In this document: in pieces, positions 32,741 through 41,228 of the stretch | How positions within the stretch are numbered: the stretch's first letter is position 1 | How the letters are laid out: each line of letters begins with the position of its first letter | NCBI RefSeq assembly: GCF_004354015.1 | Contig: NZ_SMRU01000029.1 | Coordinates: 12,398 to 68,536, forward strand | DNA from: Arthrobacter terricola | GTDB taxonomy: Bacteria; Actinomycetota; Actinomycetes; Actinomycetales; Micrococcaceae | Direction: 5' to 3' | Length of the DNA stretch: 56,139 bases | Notes under the pieces: model-generated | Database searches by the model: none | Told to the model about the DNA's origin: nothing | Seen by the model: only the letters and a program-made list of their open reading frames with translations | Program-made: the position numbers and the translations under genes

Positions 32741-33721
32741 ATGGACAATGCGATGACGCAACGTGAACTCGCAAGCCCCCGCGCAGGGGGTCCTGAACCA
32801 TCTGCGATCACACGCAGCGCGATCGCAGAGTCCCGGACCCGCTCACGCCGGTCGGGAACCGGCGCGAGAGCGCCGTGGTGGTTCCTACTGCCGGCGCTGG
32901 CCGTCTTTACCCTGATCGTCGTGATCCCGAGCTGGCGGGGAGCGTTCTACGCCCTGACCAACTGGGACGGCCTGTCGCCGCAGTTCGACTTCGTCGGGTT
33001 CGAGAACTTCGTCCGGGTCTTCAAGGATTCCGCGGCCGGTGCATCGATCCTGAACACCATGCTGTATGCGGTCGGCGTCATGGTGGTGCAGAACTTCATC
33101 GGCCTGCTGCTGGCGTTGGGCGTGAACTCGGCCATCCGGAGCCGCAATTGGCTGCGCGTGCTGTTCTTCGCGCCCGCGGTGGTGACTCCGTTGGTTGTGG
33201 CCAATCTGTGGCAGTACATCCTCGCTCCGGAAGGCGCGTTGAACACCGCATTGCGGGCCGTCGGCCTGGATTTCCTGGCCCAGGACTGGCTGGGCAACGC
33301 TCAACTGGCGTTGCCGGCGATCATTTCCGTGGTGGTGTGGCAGTTCGCCGGCTACTCGATGGTGATCTTCCTGGCGGGCCTGCAGAGCATTCCTGAGGAC
33401 GTCTACGAAGCGGCAAGCCTCGACGGCGCAGGATCCTTCAAGACGTTCTGGAACATCACCCGGCCGTTGCTGGCACCTTCAATGACCATCAACCTGATGC
33501 TGTCCCTGATCGGCGGCCTGAAGCTGTTCGACCAGGTGCTGATCATGACCCAGGGCGGCCCCGGCAGCGCCACGGAGAGCCTGAGCACGATTGCCTACAA
33601 GGACGCATTCCAGTTCCAGCAATTCGGGTACAGCACCGCCCTGACCCTGGTTTTGACAGCGTTTGTCGCCGTCGCCTCCCTCATCCAGTTCACTCTGCTC
33701 CGCCGAGGAGAAAACAAATGA
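32741..33721 (+). CDS. carbohydrate ABC permease (MalF-like)
   Basis: 326 residues, six membrane segments starting at about 44 (WFLLPALAVFTLIVVIPSW). The inner-membrane coupling loop DVYEAASLDGAGSFKTFWNI is the EAA motif of CUT1 permeases. An in-frame ATG four codons later is an alternative start; neither has a strong ribosome site. It overlaps the next gene by 4 bases. First gene of the rhamnosidase/glycosidase operon. Confidence 0.94.
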   Translation: MDNAMTQRELASPRAGGPEPSAITRSAIAESRTRSRRSGTGARAPWWFLLPALAVFTLIVVIPSWRGAFYALTNWDGLSPQFDFVGFENFVRVFKDSAAGASILNTMLYAVGVMVVQNFIGLLLALGVNSAIRSRNWLRVLFFAPAVVTPLVVANLWQYILAPEGALNTALRAVGLDFLAQDWLGNAQLALPAIISVVVWQFAGYSMVIFLAGLQSIPEDVYEAASLDGAGSFKTFWNITRPLLAPSMTINLMLSLIGGLKLFDQVLIMTQGGPGSATESLSTIAYKDAFQFQQFGYSTALTLVLTAFVAVASLIQFTLLRRGENK

Positions 33722-34536
33722 AACGCTATACCCTCAAGACAGGCGCCCTCGAGGTGGTCATGATCGTCGTCGCCCTCCTCTTCGCCGCTCCCGTTTACGT
33801 GCTGATCAACACCGCACTGAATTCCGGCGGCGTCACGGCGTCCCTGACCCCGGTCGCGAACCCGTCCTTCGACAACTTCGCCACGGCGTGGGTCAGCGGC
33901 GGCCTTGGTCCGGCGATGGTCAACAACGTCGTCATCACGGTGGTATCGGTCTTCCTGATCGTGGTGATCAGTGCCTCGGCCGCCTACCCGCTGGCGCGCA
34001 TCACCCGGACCTGGTCAAAGCTGACCTTCGCCTTCTTCCTGGGCGGGCTGCTGATCCCCGGCCTGCTGGCACTCATCCCGCTCTACACCACCTTCCGCGA
34101 CCTGCACCTGATCGGGTCGATCTGGGGCCTGGTCATCATCTATGTCGGCGCCCAGATGCCGTTCTCGATCTTCCTCTACGTCCAGTTCCTGAGGTCCCTG
34201 CCGCTTGATTTCGAGGAAGCAGCAACCCTCGACGGCGGCAGCCCGTTCCGGGTGTTCTGGCAGGTCGTGTTCCCGCTGATGCGGCCCATCACGGGCACCG
34301 TGGTCATCCTCAACACGATCCACGTGTGGAACGACTTCTTCACCCCGCTGCTGTACCTCTCCGGCAGCGGCACCAACACGATCCCGATAGCCATTTACTC
34401 GTTCACGGGACAGTACGTGAACCAATGGGGAACCATCTTCGCCGCGCTCATCATCGGCGTGACACCCCTCCTGATCTTCTACTTCCTCCTGCAGCGAAGC
34501 ATCATCAAGGGCTTCGCAGGAGGGCTGAAGGGTTGA
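33718..34536 (+). CDS. carbohydrate ABC permease (MalG-like)
   Basis: 272 residues, six membrane segments. EAA loop FEEAATLDGGSPFRVFWQVV and the typical C-terminal ITPLLIFYFLLQRSIIKGFAGGLKG-like end (GVTPLLIFYFLLQRSIIKGF). Coupled to the MalF-like gene through ATGA; GGAG lies 8 bases upstream. No ATPase is encoded here; CUT1 importers in actinobacteria commonly share one MsiK-type ATPase encoded elsewhere. Confidence 0.94.
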   Translation: MKRYTLKTGALEVVMIVVALLFAAPVYVLINTALNSGGVTASLTPVANPSFDNFATAWVSGGLGPAMVNNVVITVVSVFLIVVISASAAYPLARITRTWSKLTFAFFLGGLLIPGLLALIPLYTTFRDLHLIGSIWGLVIIYVGAQMPFSIFLYVQFLRSLPLDFEEAATLDGGSPFRVFWQVVFPLMRPITGTVVILNTIHVWNDFFTPLLYLSGSGTNTIPIAIYSFTGQYVNQWGTIFAALIIGVTPLLIFYFLLQRSIIKGFAGGLKG

Positions 34537-34618
34537 GCGGACGACGCACGCAACGTCCCGCCCGGCCGGCTCCATCCATCCTCCAATGACCCCAACCCAC
34601 GCGTTTCAAGGGAGAACC

Positions 34619-35884
34619 ATGCGTCACAAGAAAGTCATCACAGTCATCGGCGCGATAGCCGCCGCCGGCATCGCCCTCACGGGATGCTCCTCCAACGCAC
34701 CGGCGGCATCCGGCACAGGCACCGTCACGGTCGCCAGGCTGTCCGGCTCTGACGACAAGTGGAAGGCCATCGCCGACAAGTTCCACGAACTCAACCCGGG
34801 CCTGACAGTCGAATACACGATCATCCCGACCGACAGCTACAACCAGCAGATGGGCACGCGCCTCGCAGCAGGCACAGCCACGGACGTCCTGAACGTCTTC
34901 CCGGGCAGCGGCAACGCCACCGCGGTGCGGACCCTTGCCAAGAACGGCTATCTAGCGGACCTGTCCGGGGAAAGCTGGGCGGCCGCCCAGCCCGACTCCA
35001 CGACGTCCGCGACCAGTTACCTGGGCAAGAGGTACATGTTCACGGACGTGGCCACCGCCAACACCCTGGGAGGCGTCTACAATACCAAAGCCCTTCAGGA
35101 CGCCGGCCTGAAGATCCCGACGACCTACACCGAAGTCCTCGGTTTCTGCGCCGCCGCTCAAAAGGCAGGAAAGGTCGCCTACGCGCTGGGCGCCCAAACG
35201 CAGTGGGTCACCCAGCTGGTCACCTATGCACTGGCAGCCACGGATGTTTATGGCAAGGATCCGGACTTCAACCAGAAGCAGCTCAACAAGCAGGTCACCT
35301 TCCAGGACAGCAACTGGCTGGACGCGATGACCAAGTACAAGGAAATGTTCGACAAGGGCTGCTTCAACAAGGACGCCCTGGGCACCTCCGTCGACAACCA
35401 GACCGCCATGGTCGCCGACGGCCGGGCACTCGGAGCAATCCAGATCTCCACCATGGCCAACTCCATGAAGAAAGCCAACCCGGCCCTGAACGTCGAGCTC
35501 GCACCGATTCCAGCCACCGACAACGCTTCCGACACCCGGCTGGCCTTCGGACTGGGCGTGGGCTGGGGCGTCAACGCCAAAGCCAAGAACGCCGACGGAG
35601 CGAAGAAGTTCGTCGCATTCCTCGCGAGCAAAGACGGAAGCGCCATGAACGCGGACAAATCCGGTGTGGCCCCCAACGGCACGATCGAGTCCAACGACAG
35701 CAACAAGCTCGAGATCCCCTTCGTCAAGGAAGGCAAGACGGCCTCGTTCCCGGACGTTGACTGGCCCTCACCGCAGGTCCAGAACCTGCACCTGACCGGT
35801 ATCCAGGAAATGCTGGGCGGCAAGAAGACACCCGCGCAGGTCCTCACCTCCATGCAGGACGCTTTCACCGCAGCACTGAAATAG
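34619..35884 (+). CDS. carbohydrate ABC substrate-binding lipoprotein
   Basis: 421 residues. Signal peptide with lipobox LTGC (Cys22), then a type 1 extracellular solute-binding domain (VTVARLSGSDDKWKAIADKF, VNAKAKNADGAKKFVAFLAS). AAGGGAG lies 4 bases before ATG 34619; an earlier in-frame ATG at 34586 would spoil the signal peptide. It follows the two permeases and precedes the glycosidases, so it captures the glycoside or oligosaccharide that they break down. A hairpin follows the gene. Confidence 0.93.
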   Translation: MRHKKVITVIGAIAAAGIALTGCSSNAPAASGTGTVTVARLSGSDDKWKAIADKFHELNPGLTVEYTIIPTDSYNQQMGTRLAAGTATDVLNVFPGSGNATAVRTLAKNGYLADLSGESWAAAQPDSTTSATSYLGKRYMFTDVATANTLGGVYNTKALQDAGLKIPTTYTEVLGFCAAAQKAGKVAYALGAQTQWVTQLVTYALAATDVYGKDPDFNQKQLNKQVTFQDSNWLDAMTKYKEMFDKGCFNKDALGTSVDNQTAMVADGRALGAIQISTMANSMKKANPALNVELAPIPATDNASDTRLAFGLGVGWGVNAKAKNADGAKKFVAFLASKDGSAMNADKSGVAPNGTIESNDSNKLEIPFVKEGKTASFPDVDWPSPQVQNLHLTGIQEMLGGKKTPAQVLTSMQDAFTAALK

Positions 35885-35890
35885 CAGGGC

Positions 35891-35931
35891 CGGGGGCGGG
35901 CCGTGCACCACCGGTGTGCGCCCCGCCCCCG
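35891..35931 (+). other. GC-rich mRNA hairpin after the binding-protein gene
   Basis: CGGGGGCGGG/CCCGCCCCCG, 10-bp perfect stem with a 21-base loop that itself can pair (GTGCAC/GTGTGC). Likely raises the binding-protein message relative to the enzymes downstream. Confidence 0.6.
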
Positions 35932-35955
35932 CCGACCAGGACACATCGACAAGAA

Positions 35956-38379
35956 ATGAAGAGCCCCGAATTGGTTCAAGAAGAGCAAACCGTCCTCAGC
36001 CAGGACCTGGGCGGACCTTGGTTCGAACTGCCTGCGGGCACCGATGAGCCGCCCAGCAGCGGCGTTGCCTCCTCCATGAAGTTCCGTGCCCGCGTCACCA
36101 TCGGTTCACCCGGTACGGACCCGGCACGCGTGTATATCAGTGCCGACTCGCGGTACCGGTTGATGGTCAACGGGGCTCTGGTAGCCGCAGGTCCCGCCAA
36201 GCCGTCCGGCCGGACCTGGTTCGCTGACACCGTGGACATCGGGGCACACCTCATTCCCGGCGAAAACATCATCGGCATCGACGTGCTGTCCTATTCGACA
36301 TCATCCCTCGGAAACGTTTCGGTCCAACGGACCGGGAGGCCCGGCATGCTGGTCCGGGGAATCATCGGCGAAACAGACCTATCAGAACCTGCGGCATGGA
36401 AGTGCCGCTTCGTGCACGGCCGGCATTTCCGGCAGGGCCGCAACACCCTGTTCCTCGGCATCCAGGAGTCCACCGACGGCACGGCCAGCGAACACGACTG
36501 GCTCCAAACCGGCTTCGACGATGCCGCATGGCATGTTCCCGCGACGGACAACCAACAGCCGTTCAGCGGCACCCCGCGGCCGCCGCTCGCACCCAGGCCG
36601 ATACCCCACCTCACCCTCGAGCCCGTGCCCATCATCGACGTCAAGGCTTCCTCGGAGCCGGGGATTGACTGGTCCCGGCTGATGCGGGGCGAGCCGATCG
36701 ACATCCGCCCGAACACCGACGCCAGCGTGGATCTGGACGCCGGGGTCCTGATGACAGCGTTCCTCTCGCTCGCCGTCGAATCCGGGCAAGGCGCCCGGGT
36801 AGAGCTGACAGCCGCCGAATGCTACGAACAACCTCCCACCGACCTTCCATGGCTCCGGCGCAAAGCGGACCGCACGGACCACATCAACGGGGACCTCTAC
36901 GGAGACCCGGACCAGTACCTCATCTCAGGCACCGGAACACAGGAGGCTCCCGAGGTCTACTCGCCCTTCTGGTTCCGGACCTTCCGGTACGTGCGGCTCC
37001 GCATCACCACGACGGACACGCCGGCGCGGCTTCAATCCATCAACCTCACCCGGACCCATTACCCCCTGGCAATCACCGGCTCATTTGCATCATCATCCGA
37101 GGTATACGGCAAGCTATGGGACGTCAGCGTCCGCACCCTGCTGAACTGCATGCACGAAACGTTCGAGGACTGCCCGTTCTACGAACAACTGCAATACGCC
37201 ATGGACACCCGCTCCCAAGCGCTGTTCTCCCTGCACCTGTCCACCGACGACCGCCTCATCCGGCGTGCCATCGAAGACTTCGCCGCATCGGGAAACCCGA
37301 CCGGCCTGACAGAGAGCCGCTCCCCGAGCGTCGAACCCCAATTCATCCCCGGCTTCTCGCTCTACTGGATCAGGATGATCGCCGACCACGTCAGCTACGT
37401 CGGCGACCGGCCCTACACCGAACGCTTCATCGGCAGGATCGACGCCGTCCTGGGCTACTTCAAGGACCGGCTGTCCCCGGACGGATTCGTCATTTCCGCC
37501 GAAGGCGACGGCGTCCTGTGGAACTTCGTTGACTGGACCGAAGCATGGAGAACAAGCAGGGGAGTGCCCGAGCTGGGCCCCCGCCGGACCAACACCATCG
37601 CCACCTTCATGTACATCGCAGCCCTCCGCTCAGCCGCGTCCATCGCCGGGTTCTGCGGCCGGGACGGGCTGGCCCGGGAGTACGCCTCCCGCGCTGATAC
37701 GCTCACCGAAATCGTGAGGAGAGGTGCAGCCTGGGACGAGAACGCAAGCTACTACCGGGACAGTGACGGCGGAACGCCGCAAAGCGTCCACGCCCAGATG
37801 TGGGCCGTCCTTTCCGGGGTCGTACAAGGTGGGGCAGCCACCGATCTTCTTCGACGGGCTGTGGCAGACAAGCACCTAGCCCCCTGCTCCTACGCGACAG
37901 CGCTCGATCTCTTCGATGCCCTCCGGCACGCCCACGCCGACGAACGCATCGACTGGAAACCCTGGGAGGACATGCTCGCGCTGAACCTCACCACCTGGGC
38001 AGAAGACACCGTCAGCCTCCGCAGCGACTGTCACGCCTGGGGCAGCGTGCCCCTGCAACATTTCCCCCGTTACATCCTCGGCGTATCACCAGCAGGCGCA
38101 GGCTTCACCAACTCGGTCATCGACCCGGCACCGAGCGACCTCGACTGGGCCGAAGGCACCGTTCCCACCCCTCACGGGCCAATCAATGTTCAGTGGAAAC
38201 GCACGGCCTCCGGGTCCCGGGAAGTCACCGTATCCGCGCCCCCGGTCATCGGACTGACGCTTCCCGACGCAGCTTCCGCGATCACGGAGCATCCCGCCAC
38301 AGGCCGGCGCACCGTCACCTTTACGCTCCCACCCGCCGGACGCACACTGCAAAAACCCCTCGCAGCCCTCACGAAATGA
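35956..38379 (+). CDS. alpha-L-rhamnosidase-like glycoside hydrolase (GH78 type)
   Basis: 807 residues, no signal peptide. N-terminal beta-sandwich region (ARVYISADSRYRLMVNGALV; VDIGAHLIPGENIIGIDVLS) typical of bacterial rhamnosidases, then a six-hairpin catalytic barrel from about 370: HETFEDCPFYEQLQYAMDTR carries the acid-rich motif (DCP-x-x-E), followed by VDWTEAWRTSRGVPELGP. The canonical DCPQRDER is changed to DCPFYEQLQ, so another alpha-linked deoxysugar is possible. Its stop overlaps the GH3 start, so both act on the same imported glycoside in the cytoplasm. Confidence 0.85.
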   Translation: MKSPELVQEEQTVLSQDLGGPWFELPAGTDEPPSSGVASSMKFRARVTIGSPGTDPARVYISADSRYRLMVNGALVAAGPAKPSGRTWFADTVDIGAHLIPGENIIGIDVLSYSTSSLGNVSVQRTGRPGMLVRGIIGETDLSEPAAWKCRFVHGRHFRQGRNTLFLGIQESTDGTASEHDWLQTGFDDAAWHVPATDNQQPFSGTPRPPLAPRPIPHLTLEPVPIIDVKASSEPGIDWSRLMRGEPIDIRPNTDASVDLDAGVLMTAFLSLAVESGQGARVELTAAECYEQPPTDLPWLRRKADRTDHINGDLYGDPDQYLISGTGTQEAPEVYSPFWFRTFRYVRLRITTTDTPARLQSINLTRTHYPLAITGSFASSSEVYGKLWDVSVRTLLNCMHETFEDCPFYEQLQYAMDTRSQALFSLHLSTDDRLIRRAIEDFAASGNPTGLTESRSPSVEPQFIPGFSLYWIRMIADHVSYVGDRPYTERFIGRIDAVLGYFKDRLSPDGFVISAEGDGVLWNFVDWTEAWRTSRGVPELGPRRTNTIATFMYIAALRSAASIAGFCGRDGLAREYASRADTLTEIVRRGAAWDENASYYRDSDGGTPQSVHAQMWAVLSGVVQGGAATDLLRRAVADKHLAPCSYATALDLFDALRHAHADERIDWKPWEDMLALNLTTWAEDTVSLRSDCHAWGSVPLQHFPRYILGVSPAGAGFTNSVIDPAPSDLDWAEGTVPTPHGPINVQWKRTASGSREVTVSAPPVIGLTLPDAASAITEHPATGRRTVTFTLPPAGRTLQKPLAALTK

Positions 38380-40715
38380 GAATCCCCATGAACTCCCCTC
38401 AGAGCGACCTGAGCACCACCCCCTACACCGACCCGGCACTGCCCATCCCGGAACGCGTCGAGGACCTCCTGGGCCGGATGACGCTCGAGGAGAAAGCAGG
38501 CCAGATGCTTCAGCTCGATGCCCGCGGCGACCTCGAGGACCTGGTGCTCGGAAAACTCGCCGGATCACTCCTGCACGCCTCACCCGAACGCATCGTCGAA
38601 GCGCGCAAGCTCGTGCTCACCACCCGTTTGCAGATCCCGCTGCTCATGGCCGATGACTGCATCCACGGACATTCCTTCTGGCCCGGTGCCACGATCTTCC
38701 CGACGCAGTTGGGCATGGCAAGCACCTGGGACCCGGCACTCGTGGAACAAGGCGCCCGGGCCACCGCCGTCGAGGTCGCCTCCACCGGGCTGCACTGGAC
38801 CTTCTCGCCCGTGCTCTGCATCAGCCGGGACCTGCGCTGGGGCCGCGTCAACGAGACGTTCGGCGAAGACCCACACTTGATCGGTGCGCTCGGTAAAGCC
38901 ATGATCCGCGGATACCAAGGAACCGGGCTCACCGACCCCACCGCGATCCTCGCCACCGCAAAACACTTCGCCGGCTACTCGGAAACCCAGGGCGGCCGTG
39001 ACGCCAGCGAAGCCGACATCAGCCGCAGGAAACTACGTTCCTGGTTCCTTCCCCCGTTCCAGGAAGCAGTCGAAGCAGGATGCCGCACCTTCATGCTCGG
39101 CTACCAGGCCATCGACGGCATTCCAGTCACGGCCAACAAATGGCTTCTCAACGACGTCCTGAAAGGCGAGTGGGGATTCACCGGCACCCTGGTCACCGAC
39201 TGGGACAACGTCGGCCGGATGGTGTGGGAACAGAAAGTCTGCGAGGACAACGTCCACGCCGCAACCGTCGCCGTCCAAGCGGGCAATGACCTGGTCATGA
39301 CGACTCCCCGGTTCTTCGAAGGAGCGCAGGAAGCCGTTAAGCGGGGTGATCTGGACGAGAGTCTGATCGACGACGCCGTCCGGCGCCTGCTCACCCTGAA
39401 ATTCGAGCTCGGCCTCTTCGAGGATCCCCGCATTCCGGACGCGGCCCGGCAGGCCAAGGTCATCGGCTCCGCAGAACACGCGTCTGTCAACCTGGACATG
39501 GCCCGCCGGTCCCTCGTCTTGCTCCGCAACGACGGCACCCTGCCCCTCGACGGCGGCATCGCCCCGTCACGTGCGGGCAGGGCCGAAGCGTCCGGAGTCC
39601 CAAGGACCATCACGGTGATCGGCCCCAACGCAGACGACCCGCACGCACAGCTCGGCGACTGGGCCGGCGCTTCAGGGCAGATCAACTGGTTGCCCGACGG
39701 TCACCCGCGGCACCTGATCTCGACCGTCCTCGACGGATTGCGCGCCACGGTACCGGAGAACTGGACGGTCACCCACGCCCGGGGAGCCGACATCGGGCAG
39801 CTGGTACCGGATCCCGCCGGCCCCACCTACGCCGACGGGCAACCGCGGCCGCCGATGTTCCTCGCGGCCGGCACGATCGAGCCCATGCTGCAGGAAGCCG
39901 TCAACACGGCACGAAATGCTGACTATGTCGTGGCCGTGATCGGCGACACCGTGGCCCTGGCCGGCGAAACCAAGTCAACGGCGACCCTGGAACTCCAAGG
40001 CGGCCAGATCGAACTGGTCGAACGCCTCGTCAAGACCGGTGTCCCCGTCATCGTCGTCCTCATCCAGTCCAAACCCTCTGTCCTGCCACAGTCCGTTCTC
40101 GACGCCGCGGCGATCATCGAGGCGTTCAACCCCGGCATGAAAGGCGGGCAGGCCGTGGCCGAACTCATCCTGGGACTGATCGAACCGACCGGCCGGCTGC
40201 CCATCTCCTTCGCGCGCCACGCCGGCCAACTTCCGATCTATTACAACCAGATCCGCGGCCAGCACGGAAACCGGTACGCAGACCTGTCACAGGACCCGCT
40301 TTTCGCGTTCGGTGAGGGACTTAGCTACACCACGGTCGAGTACTCCGGCCTGCGTATGGTTTCGGAGAACGTCACCCCCGAAGAGCACTTGCAAGCCACG
40401 GTCACGCTCACCAACACCGGAAACCGCCCCGCCCTGGAGACCGTCCAGGTCTATCTCACCGACATCGTGACCACCGTGACCTGGGCAGAACGCGAACTGA
40501 AATACTTCACCCAAGTCCACCTCGAGCCCGGACAATCGACAGACGTAGAACTGGCCCTTCCGGCATCATCATGCTCACTCGTGGACCAAAACGGCCAACG
40601 CATCGTCGAGCCAGGAACCTTCGAACTCCTCGTAGGCCGGCACTCACGCGACCCCCACATGCTCTCGGCCCAGTTCCGAATCACCCCGCTCACTGTCGAT
40701 CCACGTGAACTTTGA
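38376..40715 (+). CDS. GH3 beta-glycosidase
   Basis: 779 residues. Domain order is GH3 N-terminal barrel (VEDLLGRMTLEEKAGQMLQL; substrate-binding KHFAGYSETQGGRD), nucleophile Asp275 in GTLVTDWDNVGRM, GH3 C-terminal sandwich (ITVIGPNADDPHAQLGDW) and fibronectin-like end (VTLTNTGNRPALETVQVYLT). No signal peptide. ATG 38376 overlaps the rhamnosidase stop; ATG 38388 (MNSPQS) is an alternative. With the rhamnosidase it would split a rhamnosyl-glucoside (rutinose or neohesperidose type, or a related oligosaccharide); the exact substrate is inferred. Confidence 0.93.
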   Translation: MRIPMNSPQSDLSTTPYTDPALPIPERVEDLLGRMTLEEKAGQMLQLDARGDLEDLVLGKLAGSLLHASPERIVEARKLVLTTRLQIPLLMADDCIHGHSFWPGATIFPTQLGMASTWDPALVEQGARATAVEVASTGLHWTFSPVLCISRDLRWGRVNETFGEDPHLIGALGKAMIRGYQGTGLTDPTAILATAKHFAGYSETQGGRDASEADISRRKLRSWFLPPFQEAVEAGCRTFMLGYQAIDGIPVTANKWLLNDVLKGEWGFTGTLVTDWDNVGRMVWEQKVCEDNVHAATVAVQAGNDLVMTTPRFFEGAQEAVKRGDLDESLIDDAVRRLLTLKFELGLFEDPRIPDAARQAKVIGSAEHASVNLDMARRSLVLLRNDGTLPLDGGIAPSRAGRAEASGVPRTITVIGPNADDPHAQLGDWAGASGQINWLPDGHPRHLISTVLDGLRATVPENWTVTHARGADIGQLVPDPAGPTYADGQPRPPMFLAAGTIEPMLQEAVNTARNADYVVAVIGDTVALAGETKSTATLELQGGQIELVERLVKTGVPVIVVLIQSKPSVLPQSVLDAAAIIEAFNPGMKGGQAVAELILGLIEPTGRLPISFARHAGQLPIYYNQIRGQHGNRYADLSQDPLFAFGEGLSYTTVEYSGLRMVSENVTPEEHLQATVTLTNTGNRPALETVQVYLTDIVTTVTWAERELKYFTQVHLEPGQSTDVELALPASSCSLVDQNGQRIVEPGTFELLVGRHSRDPHMLSAQFRITPLTVDPREL

Positions 40716-41228
40716 CCCTTCAACACTCATGAAGCGGAGGAATTCGTGACTGCATGCCTATCTCGCGTGTCACCAGGGAAATCGCCCACCGCTCTGATGT
40801 CACTGTCATGCCTGTGTTACGCAATGCTCCTTCTGAAGCTGCTCCGTCGCGGCAGCGAACCGAAGAAAGCCGTCCAGGCGGATGATGGTGTGAGGATCCA
40901 GCGCCGCGGCGTGGCCATACTTTGTCGTGCCGGCTGGCATTCTGAGGTTTAAGGCTGCCGATACGAGCACGAGGGGACACTGCGACGCCGTCACCTCTAT
41001 TTTTGCGGGTCCATCCTGATCATCACCTGAGATGTTCTTTGGTGCCGTGCTCGAGGGTTTAGTCGGTGGTCCGTTTCATGCGACCCTACCTTGGCTCCCG
41101 GAAGGCAGGACGGGATACGCGTGTGGTTCCGGGAGACTTGCGTGTGGTTTACCGGGAAATTTCCGCTGGTACCTTGGGACACAGTCAGACGGCCTGTTCG
41201 CGCGCAGGTCCGGATCGCGAGGGGGAAC
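40716..41228. other. gap after the glycosidase operon
   Basis: Contains one short frame with a strong ribosome site (listed at 40746) but otherwise nothing recognised. Likely a junction between the sugar operon and the helicase module. Confidence 0.4.
40746..40952 (+). CDS. possible short gene or truncated next operon gene (68 aa)
   Basis: GTG 40746 has a perfect GGAGG 5 bases upstream, 30 bases after the GH3 stop, exactly where a further operon gene would begin. The product, with a short hydrophobic stretch (MSLSCLCYAMLLLKLLRR), matches nothing known. Either a true small protein or the 5' stump of a gene lost by rearrangement. Confidence 0.35.
   Translation: MTACLSRVSPGKSPTALMSLSCLCYAMLLLKLLRRGSEPKKAVQADDGVRIQRRGVAILCRAGWHSEV

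Noticed and set aside
37800..40715. 971-codon reading of the GH3 gene
   Set aside because: The first ~190 codons overlap the rhamnosidase in another frame and are Arg/Ser/Pro-rich shadow sequence; the GH3 domain starts at the coupled ATG 38376.
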